In this document: positions 10,444 through 21,730 of the stretch, piece by piece
How the letters are laid out: each line of letters opens with the position of its first letter
Numbering within the stretch: the first letter of the stretch is position 1
From: Ampelocalamus luodianensis
Lineage: Eukaryota > Streptophyta > Magnoliopsida > Poales > Poaceae
Reading direction: 5' to 3'
Length of the DNA: 64,000 bases
NCBI GenBank assembly: GCA_036346255.1
Contig: JAYEVH010000558.1
Location: 124,001-188,000, forward strand
The notes under the pieces: generated by a model
Database searches by the model: none
What the model was told of the DNA's origin: nothing
The model's input: the letters and a program-made list of their open reading frames with translations, nothing else
Made by a program: the position numbers and the translations under genes

Positions 10444-11217
10444 GAGATAATCAATTATAATGTCCGTCTGACACACTTCCATAGGTGTGCGACTAAATGA
10501 TTATCACGAGGCCTTTACAATGTTTTGTCTTAATGTATTTATGCCCGCTAAGGTTTATTGCCATTGGGTGGCCATCCTCAGGAAGCCCCTCTTGCGAGAT
10601 GGGTCTCTTTGTCGACCAACACCCATACCAACAACATAGCACAAATGACACTAAGACATCACAAATTATTTAGCCAAGTCCCGCCCACACAGGACATGTG
10701 GTAGTACGGTAAGGCGTAGCATCATGCGCTAGAAGACCGGTCCTTAACTGACTTGGGCGTCTTCCAAATAAAACCCTGGGCCTTAACCCTAACCAGATTA
10801 AGCCCGTGCATAAACCTGCACCCACCAATCATCCATTTCGCCCAAGTCCAAACCCATTTTTCCTTTTATATTCCAAGTAAAGGCATTTTATAAACCTGCT
10901 ATGGTAAAACAATACCATAGATCTAATTTAAATCCAATTTGGAAGATTTGGCTAAAAGTTCCCAAATACCAGGTTTGATCTAAGCATTGGCTAAGCATAT
11001 GATTAATTTTAATATCATTTTGCCTAATAGTGACAAGGTATTCACGTTCAATAATCAAACTGGCTATACAAGGGAGATTGGAATAACTAGACAAACAAAA
11101 CAGGGAATTAAAATAATTGTATAAACATAGGCATGCAATAATAATTTAAAAACAGAATATAAATAATTTGAAATAATAGGGTCAATATGATCAAGGGTAT
11201 AACTTGCCTTGCTTGGT

Positions 11218-11293
11218 GAGGTGACGTTGTTTTTCTAAACAGATCACCTGGTACTGAGGTGATGTTGTTTTTCTTAATAGGTCACCTAGTACT
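11218..11293. repeat. 38-bp tandem duplication in Z' exon 2
   Basis: Two 38-bp units starting GAGGTGA (11218-11255, 11256-11293) differ by a few substitutions. Element Z carries one full unit and one shortened unit. Confidence 0.85.
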
Positions 11294-11819
11294 CACAAGT
11301 ACTCTCTTCAGGTGGTCCAAGGGTACGATCACGATGATCATACAGCCAAAATCAATCCTCTTATAGAGCTCTTCCAACAGCGTCGAAATCTGACTCTCCG
11401 AAGTCGTCGAAAGCTAATCGTGAAAACAAGCCAAATTCAAATAAAATTCAAATAGCAACTCAAATGAACTCCAAATTAAATAATTTTGGTTTATTTAGCT
11501 AGATCTTGAATTTAGACAAATTTAGAAATTTGAATCACCCAAATCGGAGTTCGGATGCAAAAGATATGGGCTTCGGAAGATTGAAATTACATGAAATGAT
11601 ATATTTAGGGTCTACAAGAATTACTGCCAAATGAGATCAAAGTTAAATAATTTTGGTGTAGTTGGCTAGATCTTGATTTTATAGGAATTTAAGAATTTGA
11701 ATCGACGAAATCGGAATTCGTATGAGGGAGAACGAACCCCGGGAAGTTCTAAATCTAAATAAAACCCTAAATCAGAATTTCATAAATTTCTTGAATTATT
11801 TTTCTAAAGGAAAAGGCTT

Positions 11820-11830
11820 TTATTGCGCAA
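11820..11830 (-). promoter_or_regulatory. TTGCGCAATAA motif (Z')
   Basis: A TTGCGCAA palindrome overlaps AATAA in LTR sense and follows a TGATGTCA half-palindrome. The same pair occurs in Z, Y and C. It may be a bZIP-type site and/or a polyadenylation signal. Confidence 0.4.
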
Positions 11831-12481
11831 TGATGACATCAGCGACTGATTTTCGGAATTTAAATGAATTAAAAGATTTTCCGACATGTGGGACCCACAT
11901 GTCATTGACACGGCCCGCGGTGGACTGGTTCCACCGAGCCGAGGGCGAGCTAGAGCGGTGGACCTGCCACGCGGGCAAGCCACGTGGGCGGACACGCGGG
12001 CGGGGGAGGCTACGTGGCGTTGACCTGGCGCATATGCGGCGGCCACGTGGCGGTGCCACGCCAGCAATGGCCGGTGACGGCTCGGGCACGAGCTCGCCGG
12101 CATTTGGCGGTGCTCCGGCGGGAGTGAATGGTGCCAAAAGAAAGAGGAGGTGACGGGGATGTTGATGCTCACCAGGGTTGCACGTATGCGCTGCGGAAAG
12201 ATCACCGACGACGAGGTTAAGCGGCGGCGTGGTTCGGTGAAGTGGCGGCGCAGCGTTCCGGTGGAGCTCCGACGAAATGGAGGTGAGCACCGGGTGCGCG
12301 GTGATGTGGCGAAGCCGGCGGTGGAGGTTAGGGTGGCCGGAGAGGTACCACGGCGGCGCTAGGGGCGGCGGAGTGCTGGCGGTCGGCGGCGACAAAACCT
12401 CGAAATCCGGCAAGATGGAGGTGAGAGGGGAAGAGTGGATGGCGGCGCTGGGTTCAGGGTGAAGAGGGGCGCACCATGCCT

Positions 12482-12492
12482 CCTTTTATAGG
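12482..12492 (-). promoter_or_regulatory. TATA box of solo LTR Z'
   Basis: CCTATAAAAGG in LTR sense in a GC-rich setting, about 850 bp from the LTR start. Confidence 0.7.
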
Positions 12493-12736
12493 GGCGGAGG
12501 AGGCTGGAAGGAGGGGATCAGGGCGCGGGCATCGCGGCGGTGATGAGGAGATCCCGGCGATTACGCGCGAGAACAAAAGGGAGGTGGCCGGAAGGAGGGG
12601 CGGCGAGATGCGGGGGAGTTAATGCGCTCATCCGTGCAAAGAAAGGGGAAGGGAATCGCAGTGATTGCGGAGCTTGGCGAGGCGGCAATGGCGGGCGTGT
12701 GAGGGAAAAGACGCAGGGAGGAAGAAAGGGCGGGTG

Positions 12737-12758
12737 CCGTTGGATTTGCATCCAACGG
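12737..12758. repeat. perfect inverted repeat in the Z' LTR
   Basis: Arms CCGTTGGAT and ATCCAACGG around a 4-nt loop. The same repeat stands in both Z LTRs near 26422 and 31594. Confidence 0.85.
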
Positions 12759-13344
12759 TGCGGGGGAGGCGGGTGGCGTGGGGGATGGATGGTCATCCGA
12801 TTCGAAACGGACGGTGGGGAAAGAGAGAGGGAGAGGGGCGCAGGCGACGGAGAGCGGGCCGAACGGGCCGGAGGTGCAGGAGGGGAAAATGGGCTGGACG
12901 AGGTTTCGGCCCAAAGGGTTTTAGAGTTTTCAAATTTATTTTCTAATTAAATTAATTCCAGAAATTCCTTTAGGCTTTAGAAAATAGTAATTTAAATCCA
13001 AAAATTCTAGAAAAATTCACAAAAATTCCTAGAGGCATTTTGGACTTAATTAAAATAGTTCCAACTTACAGTTGGCTATTAATTTTTGCAAATAAATTAT
13101 TTTGGCTTTAAAATAATTTGGAAAAAGCTTTTAAAGACTCAGAAAATTCAAAAAAAATAATTAAATTTTAAATTTTCAAATCAAGCGAAATAAAACTTCA
13201 AGAACTTCAAATAAATTTTACTTTTGACTTTTAAAACTCCAGAAATTCAAATAAAGCAATCAAACTCTTGCAGATTTTCAGAAAAACCAGCAAAATAATA
13301 ATTTTATTTATTTTATTTTGGTAACAGCACTTTGGGATGTTACA

Positions 13345-13349
13345 GTACA
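13345..13349. repeat. target-site duplication GTACA, right copy
   Basis: Matches 9738-9742. Confidence 0.95.
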
Positions 13350-14163
13350 TCTTGGTGGCCCCAGGATGAATGGACAAGGGGGAGTCATGGGCTTCGCAGA
13401 CAATCAAATCCCGCAATTCCACGACCTTTGGAACCACAAGGCACTGTCCAAACCACACAACTCCGTGCTCATCTTCTGAGAAGCACTTGGCTGTCCCATT
13501 CTTGATGTTCTGCTCGATTTGACTTACCCCAACATCTGATTGCTGGGCCGCCTTGATTTGGTCTACCAAGGTTGGTTGCACAACCAAAGTAGAAAGAGAA
13601 CCGTGCTCAACCAAACCCAAATTGAGTCGCTGAAATTCTTCAAGAAGGGCAGGCTGCTGCTCTTGGAGCATCAAAGTATTGCAATACACCTTCCGACTAA
13701 GTGCATCAACAACAACATTGACCTTGCCCGGCTGATACTGAATGCCCATATCATAATCTTTGATCAATTCCAACCATCTTCTCTGCCTGAGGTTCAGATC
13801 TGGCTGGGTGAACAAATATTTCAAGCTCTTGTGATCAGAACACACCTCACAACGGTTACCAATCAGGTAATGCCGCCAAATTTTGAGTGCATGAACCACT
13901 GCAGCTAACTCCAACTCATGGGTAGGATAGTTAAGCTCATGAGGCCTCAACTGCCTAGATGCATAGGCCACTACCCTGCCTTCTTGCATGAGAACACAAC
14001 CGAGTCCCTGATGAGAGACATCACAAAAGATATCGAAACTCTTGTGGATATCAGGAAGAACAAGCACTGGGGCTGAAGTCAATCGTTTCTTGAGTTCCTG
14101 AAAACTCTCATCACAAGCAGAGGACCACACAAATTTCTTGTCCTTCTTGAGCAACTCAGTCAT
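13350..14163 (-). pseudogene. gypsy RNase H and integrase N-terminus (element A)
   Basis: On the minus strand the frame carries RNase H: FDIFCDVSHQGLGCVLMQ (first Asp), YPTHELELAAVVHALKIW (Glu) and CSDHKSLKYLFTQ (second Asp), then QRRWLELIKDYD and VDALSRK. It continues into the region before integrase and ends at HPGATKMY, exactly where the Z' LTR was inserted; the rest is at 9737 and below. The first metal-binding motif reads DVS rather than the common DAS. The frame is intact from 14163 to the insertion. Confidence 0.93.
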
Positions 14164-14848
14164 TGGCTTTGCGATCTTGGAGAAGTTCTCGATAAAGCGA
14201 CGGTAATAACCCGCTAAACCAAGAAAACTCCATACATTGGTGACTGACTTGGGCTAACCCCAAGATAGAACATCACTGACCTTGTTAGGGTCCACAGCTA
14301 CGCCTCCCGCTAAAGGAACATGGCCCAAAAATGCCACTTCCTTCAGCCAGAACTCGCACTTGCTGAATTTTGCATACAACTGATGCTCACGCCAATACAA
14401 TCTTCAGATGCTCAGCATGCTCTTCTTCACTCTTGGAGTAGATAAGTATGTCATCAATGAAGACCACCACAAACTTATCCAAATACTCCATGAATATCGA
14501 GTTCATAAGGTTCATGAACAAAGCTGGAGCATTGGTCAAGCCAAAAGACATGACTGTGTATTCGTAGAGACCATAACGAGTAGTGAAAGCCGTCTTTGGA
14601 ATATCTTTAGCCCAGATCCGGACTTGATGATACCCCAATCTCAAGTCAATCTTGGAGAACACACGGGCTCCAGTCAATTGGTTAAAGAGATCATCAATGC
14701 GGGGTAAAAGATATTTGTTTTTCACCGTCACTTCATTAAGTGGACGGTAATCAACACACATATGCAAGGTCTTGTCTTTCTTCTTCACAAAAATAACTGG
14801 ACAACCCTAAGGAGATGAGCTAGGATGGATAAAACCTTTTGCTTGGAG
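14164..14848 (-). pseudogene. gypsy reverse transcriptase (element A)
   Basis: RT motifs on the minus strand: VDYRPLNEVTVKNKYLLPR, DLRLGYHQVR, FGLTNAPALFMNLMN and the catalytic box FVVVFIDDILIYS (FIDD in place of the usual YXDD, common in this clade). A one-base shift at about 14388 breaks the frame just after KIVLA. TAG stops lie at about 14255 and 14810, the latter where related elements have TGG. The N-terminal end of RT is separated by the solo LTR X2 and resumes at 19830. Confidence 0.93.
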
Positions 14849-14853
14849 CTCAC
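14849..14853. repeat. target-site duplication CTCAC, left copy
   Basis: Matches 19825-19829 and flanks solo LTR X2. Confidence 0.95.
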
Positions 14854-15186
14854 TGTGAGACCCCGGTTTATTAAACTTGTAATACTTAACCTTCCACTAG
14901 TTCTAGTATCACAAATAGAATAATCCGTATCTCGATGAATATGTGCCTCCCAGAACAAGCACCATAGATACATCAAATCAAAGCATGCATCACTTCCATA
15001 CAACAGAATATAACAAGTCTACCAAAAGACATACATAACTTAAGTTATTACAACACAGCCGACCGGCCAAATAGCATAAGTAGCAAATAAGTAACAATGA
15101 AGCAAAAGTTGCCATAAGATGGCTTAAACCAAAAGACGACCGGTTAGCCACATAACACCACAGTAGCAACCGATCGGCCGCCAAGC

Positions 15187-16534
15187 TAATCGCCTTAAGC
15201 GCCACAAAGACAACTCACAAAAGTGAGGCCCATCGGACTCACTATCATCTCTGCACAACACAAGCAATGCGGTGAGTAAAATGTACTCGCAAGACTTACG
15301 AGTAACAAGCCTATACATAGCTACATGAAAGTCAGATCAAAGGAATGTGGTTATATGGTTCTTTGGACGCATAAAGCCAATTTCAATTGCAATATTGTAA
15401 TAGATTGAACAGCAGTTTGTAAAATCTGTTTTTAAACATTTAAATAACAGCGAGTAAACATAAGTAACAAGTATCCACCTAGAAGTGACTTTCCCTAAAG
15501 CCACCACAACATAGCATGAATCCCTGATTCATACCACCATCAAGTTTTAATTATAAAAAGGTTGTAGTCTAACTCTTGAAAGACTTTCCCAAGCGTGTCC
15601 ATAACCTAGGACGAGGCTATTCGAATAGTTTTAATCCTGCAGGTGTACCAATGTACCCACACTTGGATCGCCTTTTTGCCAAGCTATTAAGCACACTTCC
15701 TTTGGTATGCCAAGGCACGGCTAAGTCCTACGAACCCTTTCCAATGGAATATGCTAATCAAGAGACGCACGTATGGGGTTAATCCTTAGTGATCTGCCGA
15801 CGAAATATGGATCACAAGGACCCATACGTGAGCAGACACACCGCCTCGGCGGTGTTCCTCTCCTACAACGTGTCCATGTTGCATATAATCAAATATGCAA
15901 CACACCACGTGACTCATTAATTAACACAGCCCAAAGTACTCAGCTAAGAGAGGTCCCATATCCCTCCAATGTGGTTAGCACGCACAAATGCTTGGTTTGG
16001 TGTAACAAGTAGCTCGGTCCTTAATTGACCCGGGCACCATTCCAATCACACCAAAAGATCACACCATCTTGCCATTGTGCCCAAGTCTAAATTATTTTCA
16101 TTTTCCGTTTTAGTTTTGCAATTTAGACATAGCACAAGGCTGAACTATATAGATTATAACAGTTTGTATGATCAAGGTTATCGACAAGTCGATAACCGCC
16201 TATTTCTACCGATAGCTAAGCATGGCTAAGCATAATGACACGTAAACTACTAAGTGACAAGGGTTCATCCAGCGAACCCAAAATCACAGCAAGCAATCCT
16301 AGGCTTAGTAGTAGAGGAATCAACATTTCCTACTGATTATGCAGCTACTGGGCCAGCTATCAACAATAGTTTAAAACAACATAGCAATCCATACATAGAA
16401 TTTGCAAACAACATATTAGAATTTGAAAATAGTAGGAACAACATGATCAAATGAATGCTACATCTGCTTGCCTTGCTGGAGTGCAGGATCTGGCTGCTGT
16501 GGCTCAATATCAGCAGTAAAATTATCTTCAGAAC
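15187..16534 (-). pseudogene. LTR-embedded acidic ORF, exons 2 and 3 (X2 copy)
   Basis: Exon 2 is 16472-16534, exactly 63 nt as in X1. It sits between CGCGTTAG and AAG/GCAAGC and is fully open, with GSEDNFTADIEPQQPDPA. The last exon starts at 15250 after GTTGTGCAG. Compared with X1 it lacks one base near its start, so its conserved DGPHFCELS stretch is out of frame. The copy is decayed but supports the exon boundaries and frame of the X family. Confidence 0.45.
15593..15662 (+). other. conserved palindromic core (X2 copy)
   Basis: GTCCATAACCTAGGAC, GGCTATTCGAATAG, CCTGCAGG, TGTACC and TACCCACA, in the putative second intron. Confidence 0.75.
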
Positions 16535-17349
16535 CTAACGCGAAAAGGCGATAAGCAAATAAGAACGAAGAACGCCAAATAAAACTCCAACAGCAAACAC
16601 ATCCAAACCTAATGAAACTTACACAACAGCTAGGGAATGATTTTAGACAGAGATAGGAACAAGAATCATGCAATTCGGACTAAGGATGCAAAAGATATGG
16701 ACAAAATGCTCTTTCTCAGCCTTACATCAACCTAATTAATAATTAGCACTGTTCATGGCGAAATTTCCTAGAATGATCTAAGGGCTGAAATTTTTATAAC
16801 AGGTAGATTATGACATCCTAATAACAGCAAAGTCGGATTTACTAAATTTGGAGTTATACACATTTACTTATGATTTTTCTAAGGTGTAAATCTAATGCAA
16901 GTCATTTTACAGAATAATGAACATGCTCAAAACTTATTCCATGTGAAAGTATACTAACAGATGAATTTAACAAAATTGATTTTGCACAAAATGGATTTAT
17001 ACAGAAGAAGATATGCATTTTTCAAGGTTAAAACTATTTCTGGAATATTCAAAGTGACAGAAATCAAGTTATTTCTAGTTACACAATTTTCTGCTACTGA
17101 AATATGCTTAAATCCATTTTTACAATAAACTTAAGGGATAACACAATTTATTACAGTTGGAATTATCTAAAAAACAGTTAAAATGAATTAGTTATGAGTT
17201 TCTAAAGTTTTTATATCATTTTCAGTTGTAAAATAACTACTTACCGAAATACAGACAAACTCAACAATAGAATAAGACGTGGACGCTTAACAACCCTCGA
17301 TTTCCAATCCTACGGCTCACGCGCGCCGAAAACAGCGCACGCGCGCGAA

Positions 17350-17540
17350 ACCTAATCGGAGCCCACCGTTGGATCGAGATCCAACGGCGCACACGAGTGT
17401 ATGCATTCGGACGGTGCGGTTGCTTGGGCCAATCCCAGCCGCAGATCTGCAGATGGACGGTCCAGAGCGCAACAACAGTCGGAAGGTCCGATTGCATAAC
17501 AGATCTCAGCCGTTGATCTCAAGATCGACGGTCGAGAATG
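17350..17540. repeat. cluster of imperfect palindromes in X2
   Basis: Three consecutive units of the kind CCGTTGGATNNAGATCCAACGG lie near 17364, 17449 and 17510, with GGTCCGA-type spacers. A second cluster of about five lies at 18890-19230. The same units occur at 700-1110 and 2240-2480. Confidence 0.65.
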
Positions 17541-17569
17541 ATGGAGGCAAACGGAGGGTCCGAATGCAC

Positions 17570-17900
17570 AGTGCACTGGGCCCACATGTCAACGACTAAG
17601 AGTGGCGGTTTAGGACAGAATTAATGCTTCTAATGATTATCATTAAATAGATACTAATGGCTCCTGGATTTGGATTTTAACCCCTCGGGCCCACAAGTCA
17701 GCGACCCAGAGGTGATTTCCGACAGCGATTAATGCCGACACAATAATTAATCAATGTTTAAACAATTAATGATGTCGGAATAGCGCGGAGCTGAGCCAGA
17801 GGGTGGTTTAAGGAAGTTGGGCCCACTGGTCAGTGGCTCAACGACAAAGGTTAAGACACATTTAATTAACTAATGATTGGCAATTAATATGTCCTAACCA
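17570..17900. repeat. degenerate tandem array with GGGCCCAC cores, X2 copy
   Basis: Cores lie near 17579, 17688 and 17819, with TTAATTA/TAATGATT spacers, as in the other X copies. Confidence 0.6.
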
Positions 17901-18642
17901 AATGACGAAAACAGGAGCTCCTCGCCGGCAAAATCCCGAGCGACTTCAACGGCTTATCGCTGGCGACACTGGCCGCGGCGACGCCAACCAAGCACTGAAA
18001 TGGAATCGCAATAACGCCTAGAACCTAATGGTGGCATTCTCGCCGGCGGTGAGGGACTAGAACGTCGGCTAGCCGGAAAATGAAAAAGGGAGCTTTACTG
18101 CTAAACATGAAAGCACAATGAGCTCATTGCACCAAGAAGCGGGTGCGAGCCTCTAAGGACTAATAAGAAGCTACCTTGATGAAGGGAAGCTTCAAAGATG
18201 GCCGGAGATGCTTGTCCACGGTGGAGGCTCGCCGGACTTGAAGAAGAAAGGTTGAAAATGACACCCTGAGCCAAATGAGTGGTTCAAAGCATCAAAATAG
18301 CTTCATAATGATTCACAGAAGCCACAAGAGCAAGGAATAAGGAAATGGAGTACTCACCGGAGCTGAGGAAGAAGATAACCACTTTCGGCCGAATTTGAAC
18401 AAACCCCAAATTGGACAATTCCTGATAATCAAATCCAAAATTAAGTGAGGGGAAATGTTCAAGATAGTAAGGAGATAAGGTTAGGGCAAAGAAACATGAA
18501 GGAGAACCACTGGAACACCAAGAACACCAATGGAGCTCTTCGGGTCAACAATGGCGACTTGCCATTTTTGAGGTGTTAAGTTCCAATACTGCGAATGGAG
18601 CTTGATGGTGGTCTAAAGAAACTCCAAGAAGTGAAAGGGGTG

Positions 18643-18651
18643 CTTATAAAG
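18643..18651 (-). promoter_or_regulatory. TATA box of solo LTR X2
   Basis: CTTTATAAG in LTR sense, about 1.2 kb from the LTR start at 19824. Confidence 0.7.
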
Positions 18652-19824
18652 CCTTGGAGGCATTAGGGTTTGCACCACAAGCCTTTCGGGCGGCAAAGCA
18701 CAGAGCACAAGGTGCGGCCGACAAGGAAAAAGGATGGTAGACGTGCAATAGGGCATGGCATGGCCGAAGGTGTCTCCCACGACCCTCACTGTTGACTAGG
18801 GCGGCCGTAGGAAGCACGATTTGACGCTGCCATCACTCCCCCTACTATTCATGCACGGCTAGAGGTTGAAGATGACCAGAGGAAAAGCTCGGGCGTTCCA
18901 GAGCCCTTCGATTCAAATCGGACGGCTGCGATTGCGCCACGCCTCTGAGTCTAAAACACAACGACAGAGAGCGTGAGCCCTAGGATTGAACATGAACGGC
19001 TCAGATTGCCCCACGTCGCGAACGTGGTTTACAACCGAGGGACAAGCGAGCGTTGGATCTTAATCCAACGGCTCCGATTCAAACCAACAACCGGAGGGTC
19101 CGAAGGTTTCGGAGGATCTCAACGGTTGGATGGAGATCTAACGGTCGACATTCGTACTTGCAACCGGAAGGTCCGAATGGTTACACGCACGTGAGCCGCG
19201 CGATCGAGATCTAACGGTTGAGATCCAATGCGTGTTTTAAAAGAGAGACTCGGTGCAGTTAGTTGACTGGACCGAGTCAATTGGCTCGAGCCCGAGTCTG
19301 ACTCGAACCCAAAGCACAGTGAGACTAGGTTTTGATTTTGAAATAAGACAGAGGCTTTTGAGGATTTATTTGATGTAGCAAACTAACTCCAAAAATTCTA
19401 AAATTTTTACAGGAGCTTGCTAACTCAGATACCAACCCTGTGAAAAATTTTCAGAGGTTTTATGCTGTGAATAAATCTCCAAAAATTCTGCAAGGCCCTG
19501 ATTTAATGTTTGACTGGAAGTCAAACAGGTTTGACTGCCTCTAAAAATATTCAAACAATTTCTAAAAATTGTGAAATTTTTCAGAGGGGTCACATACTAT
19601 CATAGAAAGTTAGGAAAAAATATTTCCCAATGATGATCACAAAATTTGACAAGATTTTTTTTGGAATATCAAAGTTTGGATCAAATAGACTTGTGACATT
19701 GTATTTCCATAACTTCTTACAACAGATGTTCAAAGCTTACAGGAAATACATGATGTAAGAAAAAGTTTTAATTTCTACTGATTTTCTTACATTTGAAACA
19801 CAAGTCCAAAATTGGGATGTTACA

Positions 19825-19829
19825 CTCAC
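19825..19829. repeat. target-site duplication CTCAC, right copy
   Basis: Matches 14849-14853. Confidence 0.95.
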
Positions 19830-20440
19830 ATAGTTGCTTCTTCAACTCCTCGAACTCATTAGGAGGCATTCGATACGGCGCCTTCGAAATTGGAGCAGTA
19901 CCGGGCAGCAACTCAATGACGAACTCCAGGTCTCGGACTGGAGGCATCCCAGGCAAATCTTCAGGAAAGAAATTCACAAAATCGCACATGGTGGGAACCT
20001 CCTGAATCTCCAAGGCTGGCTTCGCTTCAAGTGCACAAAGATGTGGCTCTTGCAGCTGCGGCGAAAATCCATCCTGTTCGCCGGAGGGGCTGGTGAGGTA
20101 GACAATCTTTCTGGCACAATCGACTTGCCCCAAGTGTTGGGACAACCAATCCATGCCAAGAATTACATCCAGACTTGCTACGTCGAGTAGAATGAGATTC
20201 GCCAAAAATCCCACTCCTTTGACTTCAATAGGAACATCCCGGTATTCTTGATCAACTCTCATTTCCAAACCCGGAGAGCGAATAAGCAAAGGTACCATCA
20301 AAGGAACAAACTAAAGATCACTAGCAGCAGCAAAAGATCTTGAAATGAAAGAATGCGAAGCTCCCGAATCAAATAGTACTGCAGCAGGGTGAGAATTGAC
20401 AAGCGTACCCAACACAACGTTGGGTACCTCCTGTGCCTCC
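19830..20440 (-). pseudogene. gypsy aspartic protease and RT N-terminus (element A)
   Basis: The protease active site LFDSGASHSFIS is encoded at 20341-20376 (minus). It is followed by the flap-to-core stretch with VILGMDWL (about 20155) and the linker to RT, FPEDLPGMPP and ISKAPYRMPPNE. The frame is broken once by TAG near 20311, between DL and FVPL. It ends at the X2 insertion, after which RT continues at 14848. Protease cleaves the Gag-Pol polyprotein in these elements. Position and motifs leave little doubt. Confidence 0.9.
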
Positions 20441-20571
20441 TCATCCGAGACGTGGTTGGCTCGGCCGCTACCCACGCCCTAGGTCTTCTAAACTACCATT
20501 TGGTCAGGTGGGTGACCACTCCCTTGTCCGCGTCCTCCATTAGGACGAGGGGCCGTTCCAGTCCTCCTAGG

Positions 20572-21156
20572 GCAACTATTAGCATAGTGACCCTTCTGGT
20601 TACATGAGAAGCAGGTGACCTCGGCAGCTGAACTGCGAAAGGCACCCTACTGCTGGGCCGCAGGTGCATGTGACTGAATCACGGCCTGCGGGGGATGGGG
20701 AACTGGCACTAACGGCCTCGGCGGTGGTGAAGCCAAGGAACGGGCCCCTGGTGTAGGCCCAACACGGGAACAAGAGAGGCCGGCTTGTGCAGACCGATGG
20801 GCCTCCCACTTGCGCTTGTGGGACTCGCTCAGCGCTCTCGTCTTATGCTCGACGACGATAGCCTTGTCCACCAAGGTCTGAAAATCAGCAAAGTCAACAA
20901 TGGAGAGGTTGTCCTGAAGCTCCTCAAACAAGCCCTCCATGAACTTCTCCTACTTGGCCTCATCAGTGGCCACCTCAGTAGGAGCGTATCTCGCCAAATG
21001 GTTGAACTTATGGAGGTGCTCAGTTACAGATTTGCGCCCCTGTTTGAGCGCAAGGAACTCCTTCTTCTTCAGCTTCATCAGGCTGACGGGGACATGAGCC
21101 TGACGAAAGGCGGTCAGCTGAGTCTGTACTGCCATGAAAGCTCTAAAGTTTTGCAA
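20572..21156 (-). pseudogene. gypsy gag, truncated at the N-terminus (element A)
   Basis: The capsid-like stretch on the minus strand reads KKKEFLALKQGRKSVTEHL and FNHLARYAPTEVA, then FMEGLFEELQ after a TAG at 20950. It is followed by a Pro-rich linker and one CCHC zinc knuckle, CFSCNQKGHYANSC (20572-20613), which binds RNA in the family. The usual N-terminal capsid half is missing: the sequence upstream of about 21.12 kb matches a different element (C), not this gag. This is the fusion point discussed in the findings. Confidence 0.85.
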
Positions 21157-21730
21157 GTCAATCTGGGGTGCTGTGGCGGAACTGCTCCTACGGCTGGTTG
21201 CTCATTGCCTCCTGGTGCTGGGGTACCGGAACCACTTGCAGCAGTCTGACAAGTCTGAACCATCTGGTGAAGCTCCATGGGTTAGATGAGGTAGCAAGCA
21301 CAAGATAAGTTAAGAACTAAGCGGGGTAGGTTAAACCCAACAAAACACAGCTCAAGAAACTCCAACAAAACCTTTATTAATTAGGGTCTTACCATGGCTG
21401 AAACAAATGCCTAGGGGCCTTTGCAGCTCATACTCGCACACAAAAGAAACAACGACCTAAGCACACAAAACTACCGCCTAAAGGGCGACTCACTAAACTG
21501 AAACTGGCTAAGCCTGAAAAGACCAAAACTTAAGACAAGCTACTCAAGAAAGCCTCCACAGCCGCGACGATGCTCCTGACGGCTGTAGACTTGGAAGTGA
21601 GCCGGCATCGTGGCAAACTGATCCCATCGCTCGAATCGTGCGGCGAGAACAGCGTTCTCGTGCAACTGCTCACCGCTGGCTCCTCTGGCTCTGCATCTTC
21701 TTCTGGCTCAACTGGGCCTTCCTCAGGATC
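21157..21730 (-). other. element A leader between the extra ORF and gag
   Basis: This stretch matches 50.74-51.16 kb of element C closely (for example GGTTAGATNAGGTAGCAAGC and TGGTTGCTCATTGCCTCC), so it belongs to the Y-type part. Small open frames are not conserved. It looks like non-coding leader or a spacer before gag. Confidence 0.7.

Larger units (their letters stand above)
9978..11413 (-). pseudogene. LTR-embedded acidic ORF, exons 2 and 3 (Z' copy)
   Basis: The exon 2 acceptor is CACGATTAG at 11414-11422 and the coding start is FDDFGESDFDA. The GC donor AAG/GCAAGT is at 11208/11207. The last exon (10018-9978) follows TTTCAG and encodes EEDFAINVDPDD and a stop. Exon 2 is 206 nt, a length that breaks the frame. 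It contains a 38-bp tandem duplication (11218-11293) and probably a one-base shift. Signals and last exon are intact, but the full frame is not. Confidence 0.4.
9743..13344 (-). mobile_element. solo LTR Z' (gypsy), 3602 bp
   Basis: It begins TGTCAGACCCGGG, ends TTGGGATGTTACA, and is bounded by GTACA duplications inside the integrase of element A. It has no internal region. It is related to the LTRs of element Z at its ends, in the core, and around CGACGACTTCGG in exon 2. It holds a GC-rich block (about 11880-12930) with a TATA box near 12487, the terminal acidic exon near 9978 and the conserved core near 10400. Long open frames in the GC-rich block occur on both strands and look compositional. 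Confidence 0.95.
14854..19824 (-). mobile_element. solo LTR X2 (gypsy, Tekay-type), 4971 bp
   Basis: It begins TGTGAGACCCCGG and ends GGGATGTTACA on the plus strand, with perfect CTCAC duplications, inside the RT of element A. It is the complete minus-strand reference for the X family: TATA near 18645, exon 1 region 18358-18530, exon 2 16472-16534, core near 15625, terminal exon near 15250. It has no internal domain, so it is a solo LTR. The X family therefore inserted into a coding region that ends in an LTR of its own family. Confidence 0.95.

Noticed and set aside
11820..12413. 197-residue frame ending ADVIIAQ in solo LTR Z'
   Set aside because: The shared end (ADV..AQ stop) in Z and Y is more simply the conserved TGACGTCA/TTGCGCAATAA DNA element; the upstream residues are not conserved and Y has a stop just before it.
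12540..12950. Overlapping Arg/Gly-rich frames in the GC-rich block of Z'
   Set aside because: Open on both strands over the same bases; a composition effect.
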